NCBI GenBank assembly: GCA_009379995.1
Contig: WHSR01000005.1
Location: forward strand, 56,840-120,839
Source of the DNA: Streptosporangiales bacterium
GTDB lineage: Bacteria; Actinomycetota; Actinomycetes; Streptosporangiales; WHSR01
DNA: 64,000 nt
Direction of reading: 5' to 3'
Shown here: piece by piece, positions 26,100-36,798 of the stretch
Position numbering within the stretch: the first letter of the stretch is position 1
Layout: each line of letters starts with the position of its first letter
Translations under genes and position numbers: made by a program
Notes under the pieces: generated by a model
Told to the model about the DNA's origin: nothing
Databases searched by the model: none
Seen by the model: only the letters and a program-made list of their open reading frames with translations

Positions 26100-27667
26100 A
26101 ATGGTGGCGCGACGCCGTCGTGTACGAGACCTACGTGCGTAGTTTCGCCGACGGGAACGGGGACGGTGTGGGTGACCTTCCCGGGATCCGGTCTCGGCTG
26201 CCGTACCTTCGTGATCTCGGCGTCGACGCGCTCTGGCTGACCCCGTTCTATACCTCGCCGATGGTCGACCACGGGTACGACGTCGCCGACTACCGGGACG
26301 TCGACCCGCTCTTCGGGACGCTGGAGGACTTCGACGCCCTGCTCACCGAGGCGCATCGGCTGGGGCTGCGTGTCATCATCGACGTCGTACCCAACCACAC
26401 CTCGTCGCGGCATCCATGGTTCCAGGACGCGTTGGCCGCCGCGGCTGGCAGCTCGGCGCGGGAGCGGTACGTCTTCCGCGCCGCGGCCCCGGACGACCCG
26501 GCACCGCCCAACAACTGGACGTCGGCCTTCGGCGGCCCGGCGTGGAGCCGCCTGGAGGGACCGGACGGCCGGCCCGGCGACTGGTACCTCCATCTGTTCG
26601 CGCCCGAGCAGCCCGACCTCAACTGGCGCAATACCGAGGTGCGGCGGGAGTTCGAGGAGATCCTGCGGTTCTGGCTCGACCGAGGCGCCGACGGCTTCCG
26701 CGTCGACGTGGCGATGGGCCTGTTCAAGGCGCAGGGCCTGCCGGACACCACCCACCCGGTCCACCACCCCTCGCAGGAGGGCTTCCGGGAATCTCCGATC
26801 TGGGGCCAGCCCGAGGTACACGACATCTACCGGCGGTGGCGGCAGATCCTGGACTCCTTCCGCGGGCAGCGGATGGCGGTCGCCGAAGCGTGGACCGCCG
26901 GGCCGGAGGATCTCGCCCGCTACGTCCGTTCCGACGAGCTGCATCAGGCGTTCAACTTCTCCTGGCTCAAGGCACCGTGGTCGGCCGCGGCGTTCCGGGA
27001 GGTAATCGACGACTCCCTGGCCGCCACCTCATTGGTCGGCGCGACGACGACGTGGGTGCTATCCAGCCACGACGCTCCCCGGCACGTGACACGGTACGGA
27101 GGCGGCTCCCTCGGCCTCCGCCGGGCCCGCGCCGCCTTGCTCACCACGCTGGCCCTGCCCGGTTCGGCGTACCTGTACCAGGGCGAAGAGCTGGGTCTGC
27201 CGGAGGTGACCGATCTGCCGGAGGAGGCGCTCCAGGACCCGATCTGGCGGCGCTCCGGGTACACCCAACGCGGCCGCGACGGATGCCGGGTGCCGATCCC
27301 GTGGTCCGGTGCACGCCCCCCGTACGGGTTCTCGCTGGACGGAACGCGACCGTGGTTGCCCATGCCCGAGGACTGGGGGGAGCTATCGGTGGCGGCCCAG
27401 GACCGCGACCCCGACTCCACCCTGTCGTTCTATCGGAGGGCGCTGCGGATACGCCGGGAGCACCCCGCGCTCGGCGACGGCACGCTGCGTTGGCTCGAGG
27501 CGCCCAAGGACACGCTCGTGTTCGCCCGGGATCCGGGGCTGGTGTGTGTGCTCAACTGCGGCGAGAACCCGGTGCGGCTGCCCGACCATCGCCGGGTGCT
27601 GCTGGCCAGCTCGCCGCTCGACGGCGACCGGCTCTCCGGCAACGGCGCGGTCTGGCTCGCCATGTAG
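25982..27667 (+). CDS. GH13 alpha-glucosidase/oligo-1,6-glucosidase-like, with cassette-encoded N-terminus
   Basis: 561 aa. The enzyme proper starts near residue 40 at WWRDAVVYETYVRSFAD. The GH13 signature regions are DVVPNHTS (I), GFRVDVAMGL with nucleophile Asp (II), AVAEAW with acid/base Glu (III), and SSHDAPR with the stabilising Asp (IV). It should hydrolyse or transfer alpha-glucosides (maltose, isomaltose, sucrose or trehalose classes cannot be separated here). It has no signal peptide. Residues 1-39 are low-complexity (SDAREPSA at 2-9, SDAREQSAG at 30-38) and come from a repeat cassette shared with CbiD. GTG 25982 is chosen because it matches the cassette start and has GGAGG upstream; an in-frame ATG lies at 25904. 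Confidence 0.9.
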   Translation: MSDAREPSANPPRGENPASGRRSEQRNTASDAREQSAGTKWWRDAVVYETYVRSFADGNGDGVGDLPGIRSRLPYLRDLGVDALWLTPFYTSPMVDHGYDVADYRDVDPLFGTLEDFDALLTEAHRLGLRVIIDVVPNHTSSRHPWFQDALAAAAGSSARERYVFRAAAPDDPAPPNNWTSAFGGPAWSRLEGPDGRPGDWYLHLFAPEQPDLNWRNTEVRREFEEILRFWLDRGADGFRVDVAMGLFKAQGLPDTTHPVHHPSQEGFRESPIWGQPEVHDIYRRWRQILDSFRGQRMAVAEAWTAGPEDLARYVRSDELHQAFNFSWLKAPWSAAAFREVIDDSLAATSLVGATTTWVLSSHDAPRHVTRYGGGSLGLRRARAALLTTLALPGSAYLYQGEELGLPEVTDLPEEALQDPIWRRSGYTQRGRDGCRVPIPWSGARPPYGFSLDGTRPWLPMPEDWGELSVAAQDRDPDSTLSFYRRALRIRREHPALGDGTLRWLEAPKDTLVFARDPGLVCVLNCGENPVRLPDHRRVLLASSPLDGDRLSGNGAVWLAM

Positions 27668-27706
27668 GCGCACTACGACGGATTTGGTCGTGACCCAAGT
27701 GGGGAC

Positions 27707-28134
27707 CTAGGGCTCCAGGTACGTCTCTAGGAAGCCGCGCTCGTCGACGGTGAGGCGGCGTGGGCTGCCGCGCCGGAAGTCGTAGGCCACCAGCACCGTC
27801 GAGGCGCGCACGTACGTGTGCTCGCCGTCGAGGACCTCGTAGGCCAGGGTGAACTGGGCGGCCCGAACCGCCGTCACCCACATCTCCACCCGAACCGGCT
27901 CCGGGCGCCACTCCAGGGGCAGCAGATAGTCGACCTCGTGGCGGACCACGAGGATGTGGGCCATGCCCTTCGCACCGCTCTTGACCGCGTCAACGAAGAG
28001 CATGGCCACCCGCGCGTCCTCCAGGTAACGCAGCATCCGGACGTTGTTGACATGCCCGAACGCGTCGAGATCCCCCCAGCTCAGCGGACAGGTGTAGACG
28101 TATCTGCGGGCCGGGGCGGAGCACCCCTCGGTCA

Positions 28135-28135
<1 letters not shown>
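27707..28135 (-). CDS. Hotdog-fold acyl-CoA thioesterase
   Basis: 142 aa, 4HBT/YbgC-type. The active-site region is SWGDLDAFGHVNNVRMLRYL, with Asp and His in the usual positions. It continues HEVDYLLPLEWRPEPVRVEM and ends VDERGFLETYLEP. It should hydrolyse acyl-CoA or acyl-ACP thioesters; the substrate is unknown. ATG 28135 overlaps the stop of ettA (TGATG), so it is translated from the ettA message. The pairing of this thioesterase with ettA is common in actinomycetes as I recall it. Confidence 0.87.
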
Positions 28136-29799
<1,664 letters not shown>

Positions 29800-29873
29800 G
29801 CCCCAAGGGTAGGGGGTAGCGGGAGCTGATCTGGAACGCCACCGACCGCCCGGCCGAGTTCTCGCCAGATGCG

Positions 29874-31181
29874 TCAGTCGTCCTTGCCTGCGCCCTCGTC
29901 GTCGCTCACCTCGATGGTCGGCGACACGCCGACGCGGTTGCGACCCTGATCCTTCGCGCGGTACAGCGCGAGATCGGCGGCGGCCAGCAGCTCGATCAGG
30001 TCGTCGCCGTCGGTACGCAGCACCGCGACACCTACCGAGATCGTCACGCCGATCAGATCGTCCTCTACGGGTACGGCCATCCGACCGACCCGAATCCGAA
30101 GCCGCTCGGCCACCCTGCATGCTTCGAGGGCGTCGGCCCCCGGAAGCAGGACGACGAACTCCTCGCCCCCGAAACGGCCGACCAGATCGGAGTCGCGGAG
30201 CTGCGCGCGCAGCGTGTCGGCCACCCACGCGAGCACCTGGTCGCCGACGAGATGACCATGGGTGTCGTTGATCACCTTGAAGTGGTCGATGTCGGCGATG
30301 AGCATGGCAAGCGGCTCGTCGGTACGCGCCGTGCGCGAGATCTCGGTGTCGGCCTCTCGCTGCCACGCCGCCGCGTTCAGCAGACCCGTCTTCGCGTCGG
30401 TCCGGGCCGCGGCCTGAAGCTGGGCGTGCAGCAGGCTGCGCTGCAACAGGGCCACCGGCGGCAGGGTGAGCAGGAGCAGCGCCGGGGTAAGCGCGGCCGC
30501 GACGGTGACCAAGATGCCGGTGCACAGCTCCACCACGTCGAGCGCGAGGTTCTCGCTCTCCCACAGCAGCTCCCGCCAACTCGTCTCCGGGACCGCCATG
30601 TGCGCGGCGACCGCGACGAGCGTGCTGTTGACGACGGTGAACAACGCGCCGCAGGCGACCGCGGCCGGGATGGCCGCCCGCGCCTCCATCACCCACGCAG
30701 CGGGGCTGCCCCGCAGCGGCTCCGGCACGACCAGGTGGAAGACGATCGAGGCGACGGCTCCGGCCAACCCGATGGCCGCGGCCGAGAAGACCCTCCTGTA
30801 CAGCACGGTCCGGCGGACCCGGAGCTGGATCAGTGTGTAGAGGATCGCCGGCGCCAGCAGCGCGTACGGCGACGGCAGCAGCAGCGCGACCGGGATCCAC
30901 CACGCCGACAGCATGTCTTTCGACATCCCCGCGGGCATCCCGTGCCGGCGTACGGTCTCGATGCAAACCGCACCGCAGCCCATGAGCGCGCCGAAGGTGG
31001 CGACGTCTTCGAGCCGCAGCGGCAGGCGGGCCAACCCGACGACGCCCACGATGGCGGCCAGGGTCACGACCGCGAGGATGTAGACGACCAATCGGCCGGG
31101 CTGCGCCCACAAGGGCCAGCGCCGCACCGAGCGGATCAGGCTACTTCCCCCGCCCGTGCCCGCGCCGTGCAGTACCGACAT
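29874..31181 (-). CDS. Membrane-bound diguanylate cyclase (GGDEF)
   Basis: 435 aa. About six hydrophobic helices fill residues 28-260. The GGDEF domain follows (about 270-420) with ADIDHFKVINDTHGH, active-site RFGGEEFVVLLP, and an inhibitory I-site RDSD five residues before GGEEF. It should make cyclic di-GMP, which in streptomycetes controls sporulation through BldD. No EAL domain is attached. ATG 31181 has AGGGGGACC directly upstream; an open frame to 31214 adds 11 unconserved residues. The signal sensed by the membrane part is unknown. Confidence 0.9.
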   Translation of the reverse strand: MSVLHGAGTGGGSSLIRSVRRWPLWAQPGRLVVYILAVVTLAAIVGVVGLARLPLRLEDVATFGALMGCGAVCIETVRRHGMPAGMSKDMLSAWWIPVALLLPSPYALLAPAILYTLIQLRVRRTVLYRRVFSAAAIGLAGAVASIVFHLVVPEPLRGSPAAWVMEARAAIPAAVACGALFTVVNSTLVAVAAHMAVPETSWRELLWESENLALDVVELCTGILVTVAAALTPALLLLTLPPVALLQRSLLHAQLQAAARTDAKTGLLNAAAWQREADTEISRTARTDEPLAMLIADIDHFKVINDTHGHLVGDQVLAWVADTLRAQLRDSDLVGRFGGEEFVVLLPGADALEACRVAERLRIRVGRMAVPVEDDLIGVTISVGVAVLRTDGDDLIELLAAADLALYRAKDQGRNRVGVSPTIEVSDDEGAGKDD

Positions 31182-31480
31182 GGTCCCCCTATCGCAGTAC
31201 CTTGGCCCCGTCACTCAGGTACGTTGCGTGACACTATAGTTGCGAACTGTGCACGGCGGGGCCGACACCGGCGATTTCCCTTTACAGGCGCGCCCGGCAT
31301 CGATATGAGAGAAGAAGATCCCCGGGACGCGGTACGATCGCGCTCGGCATTCCGCTCGGATCATGGTCCGGCCAGGCATGAGGGAACATCGATGAGAGGC
31401 TCTACGTGGACCTAGACGGCGTCGCTGCGTGGGTGCAGCCCGCAGGACGGGGCCTCTGGGACCCCTAGCGCCGGTCCGCT
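31182..31480. other. Gap between the GGDEF gene and ssbB, with a weak promoter candidate
   Basis: 299 bp. The symmetric ACTATAGT at 31233-31240 contains TATAGT readable on both strands; leftwards it would give a leader of about 50 nt for the GGDEF gene. No matching -35 box is visible. GC-rich dyads lie near 31425-31475, just downstream of the ssbB stop, and could end its transcript. No gene is supported here. Confidence 0.35.
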
Positions 31481-31984
31481 CTAGGCGGCCGGGCGCTCCT
31501 CGGCGCTCTCCGCCGCCACCTCCTCACGTCGTCCGTCCTCGTTCTCCGCGTCGACACGTTCGGTAAGCGCCCAGGCGTCCGCGAGCTCCTGCGCCGCCTG
31601 CCTTTCGGCCATCAGCGACCGCGAGCTCCCCTTCTGGAAGCGGGTCACCCCTCGCGACAGGTCGTGCCCCACAGCGGAGGCTTCGACCTCTACCGACACC
31701 CGCCGCTCGCCGTTGCCGCCCGGGTAGTTGCGCACGCGCAGCCGTCCCGTCACGACGAGGGGATCGCCCTTGCTCACGGATGCAGCGACGTTCTCGGCCA
31801 GCGCTCGCCAGCAGGACACGGTGAGGTAGAGCGTGGACGCATCTCGCCACTCGCCCAGGGCGCGGTCGTAGCGGCGGGTCGTCGAGGCAAGGCGCATGGA
31901 CAGCACGTGGACCCCGCTGTCCAGTTTCACGTGCGCCGGGTCCGTCACCACGTTGCCGACGACGGTGACGTAGGTGTCGTTCAT
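31481..31984 (-). CDS. ssbB: Single-stranded DNA-binding protein, SsbB-like paralogue
   Basis: 167 aa. The OB-fold covers residues 1-110 (MNDTYVTVVGNVVTDPAHVK; LYLTVSCWRALAENVAASVS; GDPLVVTGRLRVRNY). The C-terminus is acidic (ENEDGRREEVAAESAEERPA) but lacks the DDDIPF-type tip that housekeeping SSBs use to recruit partners. This agrees with the accessory SsbB of streptomycetes, linked to chromosome segregation during sporulation. ATG 31984 has GGGAGGCATCC upstream. It is the downstream neighbour of the dynA-dynB pair, the same order I recall for Streptomyces. Two DnaA-box sequences lie just upstream. Confidence 0.85.
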   Translation of the reverse strand: MNDTYVTVVGNVVTDPAHVKLDSGVHVLSMRLASTTRRYDRALGEWRDASTLYLTVSCWRALAENVAASVSKGDPLVVTGRLRVRNYPGGNGERRVSVEVEASAVGHDLSRGVTRFQKGSSRSLMAERQAAQELADAWALTERVDAENEDGRREEVAAESAEERPAA

Positions 31985-32076
31985 GGATGCCTCCCCACTC
32001 GAGCGGTGGCCCTGCGCCGCCGCCCGTTCACGCTCCCGCAAGGAGGGGACCCCACGCGACCGCACCGAGGCGACCT

Positions 32077-32103
32077 GTGGATAACCCGGCCGATGTGGAC
32101 AGA
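32077..32103 (-). promoter_or_regulatory. Two DnaA-box sequences upstream of ssbB
   Basis: On the minus strand TTATCCACA (32085-32077) is the exact consensus DnaA box and CTGTCCACA (32103-32095) differs by one base from the actinomycete form TTGTCCACA. They are in the same orientation with a 9-nt spacer, 93 bp upstream of ATG 31984, in the 152-bp gap after dynB. They could let DnaA regulate ssbB. Confidence 0.6.
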
Positions 32104-32136
32104 GCACGCCGCCTTCCCGCCCCTCTGGGGGAAGCG

Positions 32137-33768
32137 CTACCGGCGGCCCCGGGCGACCACGACGGCGTCGCGGAACCGGGTGTAGCGGTCCAGTTCGTCG
32201 TCGACGGGACGGAAGACCTTCTCCTTCGCGACGGCTTCGATCCGCTTACGCATCGAGGCCTCCGCCCGCTGGCGCCGACGTCGTGCCGAGGTAACCGCCG
32301 CCCGCCGGCACACCACCATCGTGATCAACCCGAGAAGGCCGCATCCACCCATCAGGGCGAGCGGGTAGGGCAGCAACCCGCGGTCGGTCAGCAGGGGCTG
32401 GGAGAGCTCGCCCACCCGAAGGAACGCGAACAGGCCGAGCCCGGCGAGCCAGGCCAGCCCGGCGAGGGCCGCGGCGGCCAGCAGCCACTGCAGCAGGCGC
32501 ACGAGGTGCCACCACCTCGGCACCTCGGCGGTGTCGGGAACGGCCTCCCGAAGCGCGTCGCCCAACGCCAGCGGCACGTCGTCCACGTGCCCGAGGCCGG
32601 CCCGCTGCGTCGCCTGCTGCCAGGGCTCCGGAAGCCCTCGCGCGGCCGAGTCCGTCACGCCCTGCAAGGCGCTCTCGACGTCGGCCTGCTGCGCCGCGAT
32701 CGCGTCGATGGGCGCGTTGCGCAACTGCTCCCGTACCTCACCCAGCCGGCGCAGCGGGTCCCGGCGTACCCGGCCGACGAGCCGGAGGAACGGCCAGTCG
32801 ACGTACCGCTGGGAGTGCCGTTGGTGGGTATGCTCCACGGCGTCCGCGAGGGCCGGCCCGCCGGCCGCGACCGCCAAGGCGTCGACCACTGCCGCGCGCT
32901 CCCGGTGGTCCAGGCCGAGCGGAACCTCCAGCGAGCAGGCGGCCTCGAAGCGGTGGACGAGCTGGTCGACGTCGGCACCGAGCCGGTCGGCGAAGGCCTG
33001 CCGGGTCGCCACCGTCTCCCGTAGCAGTTTGAGGAGGTTGTCCATGCCCGCGCCGGTCACGGTGGACGTCGCGAGCGTCCGCGCATTGTGCAGCCCATCG
33101 GTGGCCAGAAGCTCGCGCAGGTGGGTGGCGCACTCCTCCGCATCGCCCGGCTGCAGTCGGTCGACCTGGTTGAGGACTACCACCATCACGTCACCGTGGT
33201 GCGCCAGCTCCCGGAGATAGCGCTCGTGAATCACGGTGTCGGCGTACTTCTGCGGGTCGACCACCCACACCAGTAGATCCACGACCTCCACCAGCCGATC
33301 CACCTCGAGGCGATGCGCGTACTTGATCGAGTCGTGGTCGGGAAGGTCCAGGAGTACGAGCCCGTGCAGCGAGCCCTCGTCCCGGTCCAGGGCGCTCGCC
33401 CGGGCGTAGCGGTGCCGTTTTTCGATGCTCAGCCAGTCCAGCAGGGGCCCCACCCCTTCGAGTCCCCACACGCATGCATGGGTGGCTCCGGTGGTGGGGC
33501 GGCGAACCCCGACCGGGGACAGCTCCAGCCCGGAGATCGTGTTGAACAGCGACGACTTGCCGCTGCCGGTGCTGCCCGCCAAGGCGACCACCGTGTGTTG
33601 GCCGGAAAGCAACAACCGCTCCCCCGCCCGCCACAGGAGGGCGCGGGTGTCCTCCAGCAGCTTGGGGTCGAGCCTTCCCTCGCCGAAATCAACGAGCTGC
33701 TCAACGGCGTTCAGCCGGGCGGCAAGATCACCCCGCACCGGGCGGTCCAGCACCGACGTCAACATCAT
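32137..33768 (-). CDS. dynB: Dynamin-like membrane GTPase DynB
   Basis: 543 aa. The GTPase domain has P-loop GSTGSGKSS (65-73), switch region RRPTTGATHA, G3 DLPDHDS (about 140) and G4 NQVDR. Helical middle and assembly regions follow, then two membrane segments near residues 415-440 and 455-475 and a basic tail. In Streptomyces DynA and DynB stabilise FtsZ rings at sporulation septa; DynB is the membrane anchor. ATG 33768 overlaps the dynA stop (ATGA), so the pair is translated together. Confidence 0.85.
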   Translation of the reverse strand: MMLTSVLDRPVRGDLAARLNAVEQLVDFGEGRLDPKLLEDTRALLWRAGERLLLSGQHTVVALAGSTGSGKSSLFNTISGLELSPVGVRRPTTGATHACVWGLEGVGPLLDWLSIEKRHRYARASALDRDEGSLHGLVLLDLPDHDSIKYAHRLEVDRLVEVVDLLVWVVDPQKYADTVIHERYLRELAHHGDVMVVVLNQVDRLQPGDAEECATHLRELLATDGLHNARTLATSTVTGAGMDNLLKLLRETVATRQAFADRLGADVDQLVHRFEAACSLEVPLGLDHRERAAVVDALAVAAGGPALADAVEHTHQRHSQRYVDWPFLRLVGRVRRDPLRRLGEVREQLRNAPIDAIAAQQADVESALQGVTDSAARGLPEPWQQATQRAGLGHVDDVPLALGDALREAVPDTAEVPRWWHLVRLLQWLLAAAALAGLAWLAGLGLFAFLRVGELSQPLLTDRGLLPYPLALMGGCGLLGLITMVVCRRAAVTSARRRRQRAEASMRKRIEAVAKEKVFRPVDDELDRYTRFRDAVVVARGRR

Positions 33769-35501
33769 CGTGCGACCTCGAGGGTGTACGTGGCCTGGTA
33801 CAGCTGGACGACGGCGGACTCGTCGGGCACCCCCGCTGCCTCGATGGCCTGGGTGAAGCGGGTTGCTTCCTCTTCGAGAAGCCCGGAGACGCGGGCCCGC
33901 AGTTCGGTCCGTGTCTTGGTCGCGATGGTGCGCAGCGACTCCGCACCGAAGATGCCGCGCAGCAGCCGCTGCGGCAACGCACTCGGGCTCGCCGACGCCG
34001 CGTCCCCGCCGCTCTGCCCCAGGGCGCCGACCATGAGCAGCAGCGCCAGCGTCTCCGGGTCGAACGACGGGATACGCGCCACCGACCGCTTGGTGGTTCC
34101 CTCGCTCCGTACGAGGTTGACCACGTGCTGCCGCCAGGTGCTGACCGCCTGAGCGGCCCGGTGGGGCAGTTGCGGCGAGGCGTGGGTCAAGGACTCCGGG
34201 GCCGCCGCCAGCAGCCCGGAGCCGGCCGGGTCGGCGCGCCAGCGACCGACGGCGTCCTCCGCTGCGTGCTCGGCACCGGACCTGATGAGCGAGACCAGCG
34301 CGTTCGTCAGCGCGACCTCCAGCGCGCGGTCCTGCTCGGGCGCACCGTGCCGGGGTGCGTGCGCCCGCCGGCGCAGCGGTCGGCGCCCGGCCTGAAGGGC
34401 GCGGTGCAGGTCAGCGGTGGTGACGAAGTCCTGCCACCGGGCGATGACCTCTCCCCGCAGCAGGGACCCGTTGCGGAGGGTCTCGTCGATCTCGGCGAGC
34501 GCGGCCTCGTACGCGGCGTCGACCCGCTCCCGCAGCGTCTCGGCGACCGAAACCTGGGCCTCCACCTGCTTGGCGAGCGAGGGAACCCTGGTGCGGAAGC
34601 TGTCCAGCACCCCGCGGAGCGTGCCGCGCACAACCGCCGCGCGCCGATCCTCCTCGGTGACGATCTCGGTGAGCCAGGAACGTACCGGCTCCACCACCTT
34701 GCCGCCCAGCATGCCTCCGCTCACCTGCGTCTCGGGCACGACGAAGAGTTCGGCCTCGGCGAGCCCGCCGTCGTCGAGCATGGCCCGAAGGTGCTCCAAG
34801 ATCTCCTGGGCCGCGTCCCGCGGCACCCGGTTCAGGGTGACGCCAAGGGTCACTCCCCGCTCGCGCGCCGCATGGAGCAGGTTCCACGGGATCGCGTCGG
34901 CGTAGCGGGCCGCGGTCGTCATGAACACCCACAGGTCGGCCGCGGCCACCAGCTCGTGCGCGAGCTTGTGGTGCGCGCCGACGACCGAGTCGATGTCCGG
35001 GGTGTCCAGCAGCCCAACGCCGCGCGGTACGCCCTCGGCCGCGATGACCGCCAAGGTGCCCTCCCGGCCGGCGGCGTCCCGGACCCTCGTCAACCCGGGC
35101 AGCACGTTCCGGCGCTCGAACCAGGAGGCGTCGTCGGGATGGCAGGCGAGAAAGGGGGCTCGGGTCGTGGGCCGGCGCACCCCCGTGGCGGTGACCGACG
35201 CCCGCGCGAGGCTGTTGACCAGGGTCGATTTCCCGGCCCCCGTCGAGCCGGCGATAACGACCAGCAGCGGCGCGTCGAGCTCACGAAGCCGCGGCAGAAC
35301 GTAGTTGTCCAGCTGCCCGAGGATCTCCCGCTGAGCCTCGCGCGCGTCCCCGACACCGGGGGTGTCGAAGACGAAGCGCACGGCCGCCACCCGCTCGCGC
35401 AGCGTCACCAACGCCGCGTCGAGCAGGGGGCCGGGGCCCTCGTCGACTGCCCGCGGTGTCATAGTCTTCTCGAGCATGCCGTGATCCGGCGATGACCTCA
35501 C
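33765..35501 (-). CDS. dynA: Dynamin-like GTPase DynA
   Basis: 578 aa. P-loop GSTGAGKST (85-93), G3 DTPDIDS (166-172) and RRPTTRAPF between them match DynB and the bacterial dynamin-like group. The C-terminal half is helical with a hydrophobic stretch PETLALLLMVGALGQ. It should work with DynB as a two-component dynamin on the inner membrane. GTG 35501 overlaps the cobA stop by 4 nt (GTGA); ATG 35477 and 35462 are alternatives that trim 8-13 residues. The G4 motif is only partly matched (LNRVPRD), so nucleotide specificity could be relaxed. Confidence 0.83.
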   Translation of the reverse strand: MRSSPDHGMLEKTMTPRAVDEGPGPLLDAALVTLRERVAAVRFVFDTPGVGDAREAQREILGQLDNYVLPRLRELDAPLLVVIAGSTGAGKSTLVNSLARASVTATGVRRPTTRAPFLACHPDDASWFERRNVLPGLTRVRDAAGREGTLAVIAAEGVPRGVGLLDTPDIDSVVGAHHKLAHELVAAADLWVFMTTAARYADAIPWNLLHAARERGVTLGVTLNRVPRDAAQEILEHLRAMLDDGGLAEAELFVVPETQVSGGMLGGKVVEPVRSWLTEIVTEEDRRAAVVRGTLRGVLDSFRTRVPSLAKQVEAQVSVAETLRERVDAAYEAALAEIDETLRNGSLLRGEVIARWQDFVTTADLHRALQAGRRPLRRRAHAPRHGAPEQDRALEVALTNALVSLIRSGAEHAAEDAVGRWRADPAGSGLLAAAPESLTHASPQLPHRAAQAVSTWRQHVVNLVRSEGTTKRSVARIPSFDPETLALLLMVGALGQSGGDAASASPSALPQRLLRGIFGAESLRTIATKTRTELRARVSGLLEEEATRFTQAIEAAGVPDESAVVQLYQATYTLEVAR

Positions 35502-36736
35502 GGAACCTGCCCTATGTCCTCTCGCAGCATCTCGATCTCCCGTGCGACGTGGACGACGTCTCCCACGACGACGATCGCCGGCGGACGGACGCCCTGCGCC
35601 GCCGTTTCGGCCGGCACCGTGGCCAGCGTCGCATGAAGCGTCCGCTGAGAAGAAAGGGTGCCATCCTGAACAACAGCGACAGGGGTGTCTGGTTCACGGC
35701 CATAGCGCATCAACGTATGTGCAATCGCGTCAATGCGCTCAACTGCCATGAGGAGGACGAGCGTACCGCGCGAACGGCCGAGAGACGTCCAATCGACTGT
35801 GGAACGTGGATCGTCCGGCGTTATATGTGCCGAGACGACGTGAAAATCCTGTACGACACCCCTGTGCGTTACGGGCACGCCCGCCGTCGCCGGCACCGCT
35901 GTCGCGCTGGTCACGCCCGGCACGATCTCGACGGGAATACCCGCCGCCGCGCACGCGAGCACCTCCTCGGCACCCCTACCGAAAACAAAAGGATCACCGC
36001 CCTTGAGTCGCACCACGAAGCGCCCATTCTTGGCGTTCTCGACGAGCAGGGCATTGATGTGCTCCTGGGCGACCGACCGACCATATGGGATCTTCGCCGC
36101 ATCAATGACCTCAACGGAGGGAGCGAGTTCGTCGAGCAGTCCGCGCGGCGCCAGCCGGTCGGCCACCACGACGTCCGCGCGGGCGAGCAACCGCCGGCCA
36201 CGTACCGTGATCAGCTCCGGGTCGCCCGGACCACCGCCCACCAGCGCCACGCCCGGGATCTTGTTCCGCCCCCGCCTGGCCGCGATCGTACCGTCGCGCA
36301 AGCCTTCGACGACCGCGTCCCGGATGTCCGCCGCGCGCATCGGATCCCCGTCCGCGAGGACGCCAACGGTCACTCCCCCGTCGCGACCGCTGGCCGGCGT
36401 CCAGGCGGCGGAGGCCTCCGCATCGTCGGCCCGCACGCACCAGACGCGATGTGCCTCCGCCTCCGCCGCGACCGCCGAGTTGACCTCCGGGACGTCGGTA
36501 CAGGCCTGTACCAGCCAGACGCCGGCGCAGTCCTCTGGCCGCCAGCGCCGCCGCTCCCAGCGCAGCTCGCCCCGTTCCGCGAGATCTTCGAGGGCGGGTG
36601 TTGCGTGCGGCGAGACGAGGACGACCTCCGCGCCGGCCGCCAGGAGCGTCGGGATCCGACGCTGCGCCACCCGGCCGCCGCCGACGACGAGAACGCGGCG
36701 ACCGGCGAGGCGTAGCCCCAGAAGGTACGGCGGCAC
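35498..36736 (-). CDS. cobA: Precorrin-2 dehydrogenase / uroporphyrinogen-III C-methyltransferase fusion
   Basis: 412 aa. The N-terminal siroheme-synthase domain (1-150) has NAD motif [20 protein letters not shown]. The C-terminal SUMT domain (about 160-412) has [57 protein letters not shown]. The SUMT part methylates uroporphyrinogen III to precorrin-2, the shared branch point to siroheme and B12; the N-part can oxidise it to sirohydrochlorin. A ferrochelatase step would still be needed for siroheme. GTG 36736 has GAGGACAGG upstream. It lies after cobT and is coupled to dynA by GTGA. Confidence 0.92.
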   Translation of the reverse strand: MPPYLLGLRLAGRRVLVVGGGRVAQRRIPTLLAAGAEVVLVSPHATPALEDLAERGELRWERRRWRPEDCAGVWLVQACTDVPEVNSAVAAEAEAHRVWCVRADDAEASAAWTPASGRDGGVTVGVLADGDPMRAADIRDAVVEGLRDGTIAARRGRNKIPGVALVGGGPGDPELITVRGRRLLARADVVVADRLAPRGLLDELAPSVEVIDAAKIPYGRSVAQEHINALLVENAKNGRFVVRLKGGDPFVFGRGAEEVLACAAAGIPVEIVPGVTSATAVPATAGVPVTHRGVVQDFHVVSAHITPDDPRSTVDWTSLGRSRGTLVLLMAVERIDAIAHTLMRYGREPDTPVAVVQDGTLSSQRTLHATLATVPAETAAQGVRPPAIVVVGDVVHVAREIEMLREDIGQVP

Positions 36737-36765
36737 CCTGTCCTCGCTCCCCTCTCGTCGCTGGC

Positions 36766-36798
36766 GGTCAGTTCTTGTTGGTCAGTTCTTGTTGGTCA
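36766..36798. repeat. 14-bp tandem duplication over the cobT stop codon
   Basis: GGTCAGTTCTTGTT occurs twice in direct succession (36766-36779, 36780-36793), followed by GGTCA. The unit encodes the cobT C-terminus (AsnLysAsn, stop), so a complete second coding end lies just after the first. It looks like a recent replication-slippage duplication. Confidence 0.85.

Noticed and set aside
31425..31475. Intrinsic terminator after ssbB
   Set aside because: GC-rich partial dyads exist but arms are short, imperfect and lack a T-tract.
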